The notes beneath the pieces are model-generated. The model saw only the letters and a list, made by a program, of their open reading frames with translations, did no database searches and had not been told where the DNA came from. A program made the translations under genes and the position numbers. 64,000 nt of DNA from Nonomuraea muscovyensis (GTDB lineage: Bacteria; Actinomycetota; Actinomycetes; Streptosporangiales; Streptosporangiaceae). Positions 34,699-44,900 of the stretch are shown in pieces. The DNA lies in assembly GCF_014207745.1 (NCBI RefSeq), contig NZ_JACHJB010000004.1:885300-949299 (forward strand), written 5' to 3'. Position 1 is the first letter of the stretch; each line of letters begins with the position of its first letter.

Positions 34699-36036
34699 TT
34701 ATCGCACGCTCGACATCAGGGCGTCGAGCGCCTGTCTGCGTGCGGGTTCGTCGGGTTGGAGCAGGCCGACGACGAGTACGGCGCCGCCGCCGCGGGTGAG
34801 CAGGATCACTCGAAGATAGGCGGGCCGGTTGACCACGTCCTGATATTCGGCGCGCAGGACGCGGGTGTGCCCGCCGGGCACCTGCCGGTCCTCCACGACG
34901 GTGACGCGGTCGCCCTTGAGCAGCAGCCGGGAGTACAGTTCGGCCGCCTCCACCACGGCCTCGCGGGTCGCGCCGTCGAACGGCCTGGCCATGACGAGCC
35001 CTCCGGCGCCGTCCACGGCGGCCGTGGTGAAGCCCGTGACCGGCGGCACCACCTCGGCCCGCCACCCGGCCGGCAGCGGGATCGTCACCCGGGCCCGTGG
35101 GTCGTGCAGCCGCCCGGCCTCCGCGGGCGTGGCGGTGAACCGCTGCACGGCCACGACGATGCTCGCCACCGCGGCCACGGCCAGGAGCACGGCCAGCACG
35201 GCCCCGGCGGCGCGCCGCGGCCCGCGTCCCCGCGCCTTCCTGGTCAGGCCGGGGTCGGCGGGCGCCCCGTACAGGCGGGCGGAGGGGGGCAGCGACTGCC
35301 ACGGCGCCCTCGGGCCCTCGTCCCGGTCGAGCCCACGACCGAGGCCACTGTGGAAGCCCTCGTCGGCGTCGCGGCCGAAGCCGCGCTCAGGCCCGCCATC
35401 GGCGTCACGACCGAAGCCGCGATCGGGGCCGCCGCCGATGTCCTGGCCGAAGCCGCGATCGGGGCCGCTGCCGAGACCGCCGTCGGTGTCGCCGTCGACG
35501 CCGCGACCGAAGACCCGGTGGAGGGCGCGGACGAAGCCGCGGTCGGTGTCGCGTGGCGCGGTGCGGCGGACGCGCGGGTTCCACGGCTCCTCCTCCGCGT
35601 CGTCGTCGTCCCACACGCCCTCGGGGTCCTCGTCCCGCCACGTGCTGGGCCACCGGGCGTCGAGCTCGTCCTCCCCGCCCGAAGCGGGCCAGGCCGCGCC
35701 GAACCGACCGGCACCGGCGGCGCCGCCGGGCCCTTCGCCGCCGCCGAGGCTCGTGTCGGCACCACCGGCCCCCGCGGCCTCGGAGGAACGATCACGGCCA
35801 GGGCGACCGTCGCCGTCGAGGGGGTTGTCGCCGTCGGGATGACCGCCGTCCCGGCCGGTCCCCCCGGAGTCGGGACGGCCGCCGGGGGCGGGCCCGCCGG
35901 TCCGGGTGTCGTCGGGGCGGGCGGGACCGTACGGCCGGCCGCGGCGCGCGCCCGGCTCGCGGCCCGTGCCGTAGGGAGGAGTACGGCGGTGCCTGGGGCC
36001 AGGGTGCGGGGGCCAGACACGGTGATCGTCCTCCAT
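34699..36036 (-). CDS. Disordered-N-terminus single-pass membrane protein
   Basis: A 445-residue protein. Residues 1-250 are low-complexity and Gly/Pro/Asp-rich with repeats of the RGFGRDADGGP type (about four units), then a short basic stretch, one membrane helix (AAGAVLAVLLAVAAVASIVVAV) and a 140-residue extracytoplasmic domain with no motif I recognise (GGLVMARPFDGATREAVVEAAELYSRLLLKG). AAGGAGG lies four bases before the ATG at 36036. Its layout resembles other exported-domain actinobacterial proteins with cytoplasmic tails. Function unknown. Confidence 0.75.
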   Translation of the reverse strand: MEDDHRVWPPHPGPRHRRTPPYGTGREPGARRGRPYGPARPDDTRTGGPAPGGRPDSGGTGRDGGHPDGDNPLDGDGRPGRDRSSEAAGAGGADTSLGGGEGPGGAAGAGRFGAAWPASGGEDELDARWPSTWRDEDPEGVWDDDDAEEEPWNPRVRRTAPRDTDRGFVRALHRVFGRGVDGDTDGGLGSGPDRGFGQDIGGGPDRGFGRDADGGPERGFGRDADEGFHSGLGRGLDRDEGPRAPWQSLPPSARLYGAPADPGLTRKARGRGPRRAAGAVLAVLLAVAAVASIVVAVQRFTATPAEAGRLHDPRARVTIPLPAGWRAEVVPPVTGFTTAAVDGAGGLVMARPFDGATREAVVEAAELYSRLLLKGDRVTVVEDRQVPGGHTRVLRAEYQDVVNRPAYLRVILLTRGGGAVLVVGLLQPDEPARRQALDALMSSVR

Positions 36037-36152
36037 GGCACCTCCTTGCCCGTTGTCCTATCACTCCTCGCGGCGCTCAACCGGAGATCCGTGACGGCTG
36101 TGACGGGAGATGCGCAATCGCTCTCGCGGCCCTCCCGAGCGGGCCCGAAGTG

Positions 36153-37541
36153 CTAGCGGACGCGCTGGGCGAGCAGCGCGGTGGCGAGCGCCACGGCGGC
36201 CATGAGGCAGCAGATGACGACGAAGCCGGTGGCGATCTGCGCGGGGCTGTGGCCGACGAGGTTGATCAGCGCCCCGCCGACGCCGACCGCGAGCCCGGAG
36301 CCGAGCATGTCCGTCACGGCCAGGGCCGCGCTGTTGGCGCCCTGCTCGTTGGCCGGCGACTGCTTGAGCGCGGTGACGCTGACCGTGGTCATGCCCAGGC
36401 CCATGCCGAACCCGGCCACGATCCACCCCGGCACCGCGACCCAGCCGGTGACGCCGGGCAGCGCGGACAGCAGCGCCACCAGGATGCCGATCGTGAGGCA
36501 GGCGGCGCCCAGCCTCATCCGCCGGTACGGCTCCGCGGTGCGCCTGCTCTGCAGGTAGGAGCCCGTCGACCAGCCGAGCGCGCCGGTGGTGAGCGCGATG
36601 CCGGCGGCCGTGGGGTCGAAGCCCTTGACGGACTGCAACGCGAGCGGGACGAACATGTTCACGCCGAAGAACGCGGCCGAGAACAGCCCCCGCATCATGA
36701 TGGTCGTGGGCAGGCCCCGGCGGAACCGCAGGGCGCCGGGCGGGAGCAGCCGGACCAGCCCGTACAGCAGGAGGCAGCCCCCGGCGACCACGGCGACCGC
36801 GCTCGGCGCCGGAACCACGTGCAGCTTGTCCACCGCGTACAGCAGGGCGCCGCCGCCCCCCGCGGCGGCGGCCGCGGCGACCGTCATCGCGACCGGGCGC
36901 GAGCGCGGCCCGCTCGACGGCGTCGCCTCCTCGGCCCCGGGACGGCGCTTCAGCGCGGGGATGAGCATGACGAGGGCGGGGACCACCAGCGGGATGATGC
37001 CGTAGAACACCCACTGCCAGCCCCACCTGGCGGTGACGAACCCGGCCACGGCCGGGCCGACCATGGCGGGCACCACCCAGGCCGCCGACAGCGCCGCGAA
37101 CACCTTGGGCCGCACGGCCGCCGGGTAGACCCGGGCGATCATCACGTAGATGGCCACGATCGCGAAGCCGGCCCCGAGCCCCTGGACGGCCCGCGCCACC
37201 AGGAACAACTCCTTGCCCGTCGCCGCTCCGGCCAGCCACATGCCGGCCGTGAAGAGCACCACGCCGAGCAGGAACGGGATCGGGTAGCCACGCCGGTCGG
37301 CCCAGACTCCGGACACCACGTTGGCGAACAGGCTGGCGATGAGGAAGGCCGAGAAGCTCAGGCCGTACAGGTCCAGGGCGTTGAGCTGCTCGGAGACCAC
37401 CGGCATGACGACGCTGACGGACATGCCCTCGAAGGCGATCAAGGTGATGACGAGCAGGATGCCGACGGTCGCCGCGCGGTAGGGGGCGCCGAGGATGCCA
37501 GGGGACTCGTATGGAGTCTCGAGTGCCTTCGGTGCTGTCAC
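36153..37541 (-). CDS. MFS transporter
   Basis: A 462-residue facilitator with twelve to fourteen hydrophobic segments. The WADRRGYPIPFLLG loop between helices 2 and 3 and the VVPAMVGPAVAGFVTARWGWQWVFYGIIP segment (motif C) mark it as a drug-proton antiporter type. The GTG start at 37541 has minus-strand TAGGAT six bases upstream, suggesting a leaderless transcript. Substrate unknown. Confidence 0.9.
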   Translation of the reverse strand: MTAPKALETPYESPGILGAPYRAATVGILLVITLIAFEGMSVSVVMPVVSEQLNALDLYGLSFSAFLIASLFANVVSGVWADRRGYPIPFLLGVVLFTAGMWLAGAATGKELFLVARAVQGLGAGFAIVAIYVMIARVYPAAVRPKVFAALSAAWVVPAMVGPAVAGFVTARWGWQWVFYGIIPLVVPALVMLIPALKRRPGAEEATPSSGPRSRPVAMTVAAAAAAGGGGALLYAVDKLHVVPAPSAVAVVAGGCLLLYGLVRLLPPGALRFRRGLPTTIMMRGLFSAAFFGVNMFVPLALQSVKGFDPTAAGIALTTGALGWSTGSYLQSRRTAEPYRRMRLGAACLTIGILVALLSALPGVTGWVAVPGWIVAGFGMGLGMTTVSVTALKQSPANEQGANSAALAVTDMLGSGLAVGVGGALINLVGHSPAQIATGFVVICCLMAAVALATALLAQRVR

Positions 37542-37547
37542 CCCGAC

Positions 37548-37553
37548 ATCCTA
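37548..37553 (-). promoter_or_regulatory. -10 box before the MFS gene
   Basis: Minus-strand TAGGAT ends six bases before the GTG at 37541. Confidence 0.5.
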
Positions 37554-37568
37554 GAGTGCGCCCCCACG

Positions 37569-37640
37569 TCAGCTCGAAGCCGCGGGGTCCGGCTCGTGGC
37601 CGAGGCGTCAGCTCGAAGCCGCGGCGTCCGGCTCGCGGTC
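37569..37640 (+). repeat. 33-bp direct repeat covering the metalloprotease stop
   Basis: Copies at 37569-37601 and 37608-37640 differ at two positions. The second copy overlaps the last codons and stop of the M43 gene; the first lies downstream. The end of the gene therefore exists twice. Confidence 0.8.
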
Positions 37641-38567
37641 GCGGTAGACGACCCACATCTCGCGCATGCGTTCGCCCTGGCCGCGGGTGAACTCCGACAT
37701 GCAGCGGTCATGGGCGTAGTCCATGAAGTTGTGCACCGGGTCGCGACCCGACTGCGGGCAGGTGTCCTTGGCGCCGCCGGGACAGCCCTTGGCGGGGCGG
37801 GCGGCCGGCGAGGTGTCGGCGATGCCGTCGCCGGGGCTCTGGCAGCCGTTCTCGAAGGTGTGGAACAGGCCGAGCCAGTGGCCGATCTCGTGGACGCCGG
37901 TGTAGCCGCGGTTGTAGTTGGCGAGCGTGCCACCCGGCAGGGTGCGCCAGTCGATGACGACGCCGTCGAGCCGGGGGCTGTCGCGGTACCAGTAGGGGTA
38001 GGTGGAGAAGCCGAGCACCTGACCGTCGAGCTGGGCGAGGTAGAGGTTGAGCGTCTCGGGGCCACCCTTGCGCAGCGTGGTCTTCATGGCCTCCTCGTGG
38101 GCCATCGGGTCGGTGAACCAGCCGGCGTGGCGGACGATCTGGGCGCCGTCGAGGCGGAAGCCGACCCCGGTGGCGGCGCCGCCGAGGCGCCCGCCGTAGG
38201 CGGCCCGCAGGGTGTCGAGCTGGGCGTTCACGCTCGCCGTCGAGGCGCCGCTGACGCCGTCGGTGAGGATGTGCACCCAGATGGGCACGGTGACGCGGGC
38301 GGGCGGCTCGCGGCCCTGCAGGCGCTTGTCCAGCTCGGCCAGGACCCGGCCCACGTCGGCCGGGTAGGGCGTGCGCGGCTCCGGCCCGAGCCGGAGGGCG
38401 TCGTGGTGGGCGTGCCCCCCGGCCTCGGGCGTGGCCGGGCCGGGGCGCGCGGGCCGGGACGGTGACGCGCAGCCGGTGGCCGCCGCGGCGGCGTCGGGCG
38501 GGAGCGGCGGTATGAGCCCGGCCGCGAGCAGGCATGCCAACGAGACGGCGGTGACGCGCCGGGCCAT
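37608..38567 (-). CDS. Secreted M43 (pappalysin-like) zinc metalloprotease
   Basis: A 319-residue exported protease. Residues 1-29 look like a signal peptide with an Ala-rich end (VTAVSLACLLAAGLIPPLPPDAAAA). The zinc-binding HEIGHWLGLFH begins at His226, and the Met-turn is NFMDYAHDRCMSEF. The HExxHxxGxxH form is that of the metzincins, and the overall shape matches M43. GGGGGATCC lies just before the ATG. It probably degrades extracellular protein. Two extra cysteine pairs may be disulfides. Confidence 0.92.
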   Translation of the reverse strand: MARRVTAVSLACLLAAGLIPPLPPDAAAAATGCASPSRPARPGPATPEAGGHAHHDALRLGPEPRTPYPADVGRVLAELDKRLQGREPPARVTVPIWVHILTDGVSGASTASVNAQLDTLRAAYGGRLGGAATGVGFRLDGAQIVRHAGWFTDPMAHEEAMKTTLRKGGPETLNLYLAQLDGQVLGFSTYPYWYRDSPRLDGVVIDWRTLPGGTLANYNRGYTGVHEIGHWLGLFHTFENGCQSPGDGIADTSPAARPAKGCPGGAKDTCPQSGRDPVHNFMDYAHDRCMSEFTRGQGERMREMWVVYRDREPDAAASS

Positions 38568-38645
38568 GCGGATCCCCCGTGACGGTCTGAGCGATTCTGA
38601 CTACAGACCGTAACGCTCCTGGCGGGGATCACCCGGGAGCAACAC

Positions 38646-38906
38646 TCACGGCTTGGGCTTGTCCCCGTCGCCGCCGCCCTTCGGCAGCCCCGCGTAGATT
38701 TCCTTGCAGTCGGGGCAGACCGGATACTTCTTCGGATCGCGGCTGGGCACCCAGACCTTGCCGCACAGGGCACGGATCGGCGTGCCGGTCACCATACTCT
38801 CGGTGATCTTGTGCTTGTCGGCGTAGTGCGAGAACCGCTCGTGGTCGCCGTCGCCGTGCGATGTCCGAGGCGTGGTCTCCTGCTCGGGGAGGATCTTCGT
38901 ACTCAC
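38646..38906 (-). CDS. DUF3039 family protein
   Basis: An 86-residue small actinobacterial protein of unknown function. The GDGDHERFSHY start and GTPIRALCGKVWVPSRDPKKYPVCPDCKEIY core carry a probable zinc site (CGK...CPDC). The GTG at 38906 is chosen because minus-strand TAGACT lies seven bases upstream and the residues match homologues; the frame to 38984 is rejected. It has its own promoter and is not simply the tail of the giant-gene operon. Confidence 0.88.
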   Translation of the reverse strand: MSTKILPEQETTPRTSHGDGDHERFSHYADKHKITESMVTGTPIRALCGKVWVPSRDPKKYPVCPDCKEIYAGLPKGGGDGDKPKP

Positions 38907-38913
38907 CCCACCG

Positions 38914-38919
38914 AGTCTA
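38914..38919 (-). promoter_or_regulatory. -10 box for leaderless DUF3039 gene
   Basis: Minus-strand TAGACT ends seven bases before the GTG at 38906. Confidence 0.5.
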
Positions 38920-38989
38920 TTGCCCGCACCGAGTCGTGGCTCGACCAGAGGCTTCTCATCGGACACGGCCGGCGGCGAGCCCACTCGGG

Positions 38990-41900
38990 TCAGGCCTCGT
39001 CCCCCCAGGAAACATTGATTAGCTGATCGATCCGGTTCAGGGTGCCGTCGGCCTCGGCGGCCCGGCCGACGGTGTCGTCCCCCTCGGTCTCGTGGTCCTG
39101 TTCGCGGCTGAAGAAGCCGTCGAGCTCGTCGCCGACGAAGACGGCCAGCATCTCGCCGTCGGGCCAGGCGTACCGCAGGATGCGCAGGCCGTCCTCGTCG
39201 TGGATCGGGTGGAAGCCCGACTCCTCCAACTGCTCCCGCAGGGATTGATCCCAGCGCCCGTACGGGTACCTCCGGGAGCCTCGCTGTTCTCCGGGCAGCC
39301 GCACGTCGCCCATGGGGAACGCGTACATGTCGTCCGTTCGCGAGCCGGCCAGCAGCGCCGGCCCGCCCTCGGCGGTGGCGTCCACGTCCACGATCCGGAC
39401 GCTGTAGTGGAAGAGCTGGATCTCCCTCTTCAGGTAGAGGACGGGGTCGCCGACGCCGGTGCGCTTGACCAGCCGCGAGACGCCTCTCCAGTACGGGCTG
39501 GCGCCGAGCCGGCCGCCTCCGCCGGGCAGGCGCGGCACGGCGGCCGTGGTCGTGCCGGGCAGGAGCCCGGAGATGCCCGCGTCCGAAGACAGGACCGACG
39601 AGAACATGACCTTGATGTCCTGCGGGTCCACGCGCGGCATGTAGGTGTTGTCGCCGTAGAAGCCGTGCGCGGCGATCAGCTCACCGGCCCGGCCGGGGAA
39701 GCGCAGCTCCGCCCTGGATGCCTTGTGCACGACCACGTAGTCGGGGCTGTAGTCCAGCAGGTCGCCGAACGGGGAGCGCGCGGGAAACAGCGGCATCTCG
39801 CGCCGCACCTCGTACTCCTGCCCGCCGATGGTGACGCGGTCGAAGCCCGGCAGCTCGTCGTCCAGGAACCTGATCAGACGCAGCGGCATCGCGAGCTGGG
39901 CATGCGTCACACCCTCCACCTGCACGAGGTGGTCGTCGTGCCGGAGCACCCCGGGGACGTCGCTCCGCCAGCCCTGCGTGAGCTGGTACGGGAGCTGCCC
40001 TTCCAACGTGCGCACGTCGCCGAGCCGGCCAGTCGACGCGGCATCCAGCGCGGCGTGGATCGTGGCGGGGTCGGCGTGCACGACCAGGTTGCGGACGTGG
40101 GAATCCGCCGGATGGATCGTCCACTCCAGCCAGGTGTCGGCCATCCGCACCCCTTCGGCGGAGCCGCCGAGCAGGCGCGCGACCCTCGGGGTGGCCGTCC
40201 GGTACAGGATCTCGGCCTGCCCGTCGACCGCGATCGCCAGGGTGGTGGCGTCGGCACCGGCTCTGATGCGCAGGCCCGCGCCGTCGTCGTGGACCTCCCG
40301 GAGGTCTTCCGGCCGGGCGGTGGCGTCGGTGACCTGCCGGTACAGGACGACGCCGGAGTCCGGCCGCTGAAGGACCACGAACGGCCCGCCCCGCCAGAAG
40401 GGGGTGGCTCCCAGCTGCCCGAACCCGGGCAGGTGAGCGGGCGAGGCGGTCACCTGGCGGACCGACTGCGCGATCTCCGCGGCTTCGTCGGACACCGCGT
40501 GACCGGACTCGCCGGACGAGGCCGGCGGCAGGTCGAGGTAGACGCTGCCGCTGGACGACGACCACTGGGAGTTGATCAGACGGTTCTCGAACGGCGCGCC
40601 GGGTCTGCTGCTGTCGGCCTGCACCTTGAGGTCGAAGGCGAGTCCGTTGACGTCCAGCCCGAGCGCGTTCTCGGCGTCCGACCGGATCGTCGCCGCGTCG
40701 AAGAGTCGCTGCTGCGACGGGGTGAAGGAGACGCTGGAGTACAGCCCGGTCAGACGCCGGCCGTCGAGTACGGCGAGGACCGTCGTGGTGCCGTGCGTGA
40801 ACCGCATGATCCGCAGCCGGCCGTCGTCGATCAGTAGCTCGAAACCGAGTGCGCGCAGCTTTCGCTCGCTGGGACGGACGAGCCTCATGTCCCGCTCGGA
40901 CCAGACGATCTCCGCCGTGCCCCGCGTGCCGACGGACCACCGCTTCCGCGTCGCCGGCCTGGTGTGATACTCCACGACGATGTCGGCCTCGTCGGCGGAC
41001 CGGCGGTCGACGCCGATGCCGGCGATCTCGTCACGCAGGCCCAGCCGGGTGAACAGGCGCATCCCGTCATCGCCGAACTCGACCACCACGTTGTCGCTTC
41101 CCGCGAACCTGCCGCCCAGGGGCCGCAGTCCCGCGGGCAGGACCGCGATCGGCTCAGGCAGGACGGGGAGCTCCGGCGCGCGGGTGCCGGGCGGCGTGTG
41201 CGTCGCGGCGACGACGACCTCGCCGGAGGGACGCTCGAGGTCCTTGTCGGCGTAGCTGGTGAGCTGGCCCAGATGGCCGTCCGGCAGGGGGTCGTCCAGG
41301 TGCGCGAACACGCGGATGATCTGTTCGGGCGAGACGCGGGCCGGGGACCTCCTTCCCCCGTAGAAGCCGTGCGACCCTGCCGTCTCGGCGATCACCGTGT
41401 CGAAGGTCAGCTTTTCCCCGGTCGTCACGTTGACCACCTCGATGGAGGCGTCCGGCGTGACAGGGCCGAAGGGGTTGCCGGCCGGGCCGGAGCGGCGCAC
41501 CGCCCGCAGGTCGTACTCATGGCCGCCGAACCGGATCCGGGCCTGGTCGACGTACCGCAGCACGTAGGCGGCGAGGCGGAGAGGCTGAGCCAGGTCATGG
41601 TGCGTCAGCCCCGCTCCCAGCACCAGTGTGTTGTCCCTGACCAGCACGTCGCGCACGTCCTCGGTACGGCCGAGCAGACCGGCCTCGCGCAGCCGCTGCT
41701 CGATCCCGGCCCTCCCCATGTCGCCGAACCGGTCGAGCCCCGCGATGGTCCCGTTGTCGTTGACCCCCCCGACCGTGAACCCGGTCGGCTCGCTGACGAC
41801 CTCCGTCCGCTGCAGCCCGACGAGCTCCGGAGTGAAGTCCACGGGCCGGACTTCGGCGTCCACGACGGACCCGTCCTCCAGCACCGTGAACTCCATCCAG

Positions 41901-44900
41901 CCGTTGACGACCCTGATGCCCTTGAGCCCGGTCGCCGGGTGGGTGAGCGTGCCCAGGGCGGTGGCGGGCGTCAGCAGCGTCCTCAGCTGCTCATCGCCCA
42001 CCCCGACGTGGAGGCTGATGAGGTGTCCCGCGGAGAGGGTGGCGATGACGTCGGCGCCGCCATGGCGCAGGCTGCGCCGGCCCGGCTCCGCGTACACCGT
42101 CGCGTAGAAGCCGTCCAGGCTCCCGGCGTATCCGTACGTCCCGGACCGCGGTTGCGCCCTGGCGGCCATCTCCGCGGTGAGGTCCGCCTGCTCGACCTTA
42201 CGCAGCCGCGGGCCGTCGGCCTGCTCGACCCGAGACCACCCATCGCTCCGGAGCACGTGCAGGACGCCGTCGGCGACGTGCATGTCGAAGATGGCGCCGG
42301 TCAGCCGGCGGTAGAGGCGGAGCCTCTCCCCTTCTCGTTCCGTCGAGGCCACCCAGCCGTCGGCTTCCTTCCACATGTCCTCCCTTGTCCACGAATCCGA
42401 GGCACGGGGGAAGGAGAGGAGGACGGGCCGGTCGTCGCCTGACGCCTCGCCCCGCACCGCCGGACGTGTGTCCGGCTGCTGTGGCGCCGTCCACGGTGCA
42501 GTCGGTGGCGCGGCCGGGGGGTTGGTCGGGGGCGTGGCGGGGCCGTCGGACAGGACGACCCGCCGCTCCGCCGCGACGTAGGTGACGCGAAGCCTGGTCC
42601 CCGGCGCGGCCAGCACCTGGCGGAGGCCCGCCTGCCGCGTGATGGGCCCAAGCTCCCGCGCGCCCGCCACGTCGAAGTCGAACCGGACGCGCACCTTGCC
42701 CTCGGGCACGCTCGTCGCGGGGGGCTCCGTCTCGGCGGTCACGAGCGTGAACTCGGACAGCACCGCCTCCGGCTCCGCGATCCGCTCGGCGAGCTCCCGC
42801 GGCGTCAGGTCCAGCCAGTAGGAGACCGGGCCGGCGAGGTGCGGCAGCTCCCGCCACGCGGCCCACATCTCCGCCACCGAGCCCGCGATCGGGTCCCGGC
42901 CGGGGCGGAGCCCCTGGCTGACAGCCGCGTTGATCTCCGCGTCGTGTCCGGCGGTGAAGGCACGCAGCATGACGACGCCCTCGGGCCGGGTGCCGAAGCC
43001 GGGTGCGTGGCGCCGGATCAGCTCCGGGTCCGCGGCCTGAAGGTCCTGCAGCTCCCGCACGAGCTGGTCGTACTCGGTGATGGGCAGCCACTCGCGCACG
43101 TCCTGCCGGGTCGCCGGGCCGGTGCTCGCGAACCGCTCGTCCACCCGCGTGTGGCCGGCCTCGGAGGTGACCGGCTCGCTCACCGCGGCGGCGCTCTCCT
43201 CGCCTTCGGCGGTCTGCGTGCCTTCCGTGTTCTGAATGCCCCCGGTGTCCTCGGCGCGTTCGGTGCTCTCGGTGTTCTGGACGTCGCCGGTGTTTCCGGC
43301 GGCCTCGGCGAGGAGACGCAGGCCCAGTTCGAGCTGCGCCCGGGACGGGCGGAGCGGGATGAGCCCTTGTTCATTCCCTCGGGCGATCGCGTCGAGCACC
43401 TGACGCGGGACGTTCGGAGGATAGCTCAGGCCCGCCTCGTCGGCGAGGTCGAACAGGCGCCGGGACAGGTCCTCCATGGCCTGGATGTCGGCGCCGTACG
43501 CCCGCTGCACCCACGCCAGCGCGATGGCCTCGTCCGGGTCGAGACCGGGAAGGTTCAGCCCGAGGGCGAGGGCCTCGCCCAGCCAGCGGTCCGGCTCCTG
43601 CGAAATGACACCCTTCAGCAGGTCACGCGCGACTTCCTTGGTGAATGTTCCGGGCCGGCCCGGCTCGGGTTCCCAGACGAGCTGTCCCCGCTCGTGCGCC
43701 TCCCAGAGCAACGGCTCGATGAGCTCGTGGGCAAGCGACAGCTCGCGGACCAGCCAGCCCGTGACGCGGTAGCCCCCGGTCAGCAGCCGTTCGATGTCGT
43801 ATGCGGTCGCACTCCGGGTGCCGGTCCGCGCCGGGCCGGTCTGGAGTGACGGCCCGTCCTGCGGCACCCGCTCGCCGGGCGTCTCCTCCGGGCCGGCGGT
43901 GCCGGGTGCCTCCTGGCGCCTCGTGGCCTGTTCCAGGGCGGCGGCGAGCTGGTCGGGGGTGGCCGCGTCGAGGACGGGCCGGAAGCCGTCCCGCACCGCG
44001 GCGAGGTACAGGTGGATGAGCTGCAGGCGTCCCTCGGCGGCGGCCAGGGTGGACAGCGGCGTCGCCTTGGTGGGGGCGAGCCGCCCGCCGAGCAGTTCCG
44101 CCCCGGCGACCTCGGCCAGCCGGCCGAGGTACGCCGCGCTGTCCTCCGGGAAGGAGTCGGCGCGGCTCACCTCACGGCCGAGCCACAGGCGGCGAGCGTC
44201 CCCGGTGCGATCCATGTACTCCCTGAGGCGCAGCCCCGCCTCGTCGATCCGATCGACCGAGGTGTACCAGCCCTTGCGCTCCAGGTCCAGGTAGGCCTCA
44301 AGCGTCGCCCTGAGACCCCGGTCCCGGACCAGCTCGTCCATGGCGCGTTCGGCGGCGCCCTCTTGACCGAACCCGACCCACATGTCCAATCGGCCGATGG
44401 CCCGCAGTTCCTGCTCGGTCAAGCCGTGGATCCCCGCGCGGGCGGCCAGACGCCGCCCGGTGTTCAGGTGCAGCCCGATCTCTTCGGCGTACTCCACCAG
44501 CGCGTCGGCCAGCGCCTCGGGATCCCTTCCGTCCAGCGACTCCCGCACCCAGCTGTCGTCCTGGCGCAACGCGCGCAGCGCGGTGTTGTAGAACCCCCGC
44601 TCACCGCCGAGCTTGAACGTGGCCCGCTGCCAGGCTCTCCTCGCGCCATGGCCCTCCGCACTCACGGCCGTGCCGGTCGTGTGGAAGATCTCCGCCATCT
44701 CGCCCAGCCAACGCGCCTCGTCGTCCGGCAGCGCCGGCCAGTTCAACCGGGCGGCGATCTTCCGGCCTCGGGCCATGGTCGCGTCCTCCCGGCCCACAGG
44801 CATCTGGACGTCCTGCTCGGCCGCCTTCCCCGTACCGCGCGATGACGCCTGCTCCAGGGCGGCGGCGAGCTGGTCCGGGGTGGCCGCGTCGAGGACGGGC

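Noticed and set aside
35553..38465. A 970-codon plus-strand frame across three minus-strand genes
   Set aside because: It spans the MFS and M43 genes antisense and is Arg/Gly-rich without domains, as expected for a GC-rich shadow.
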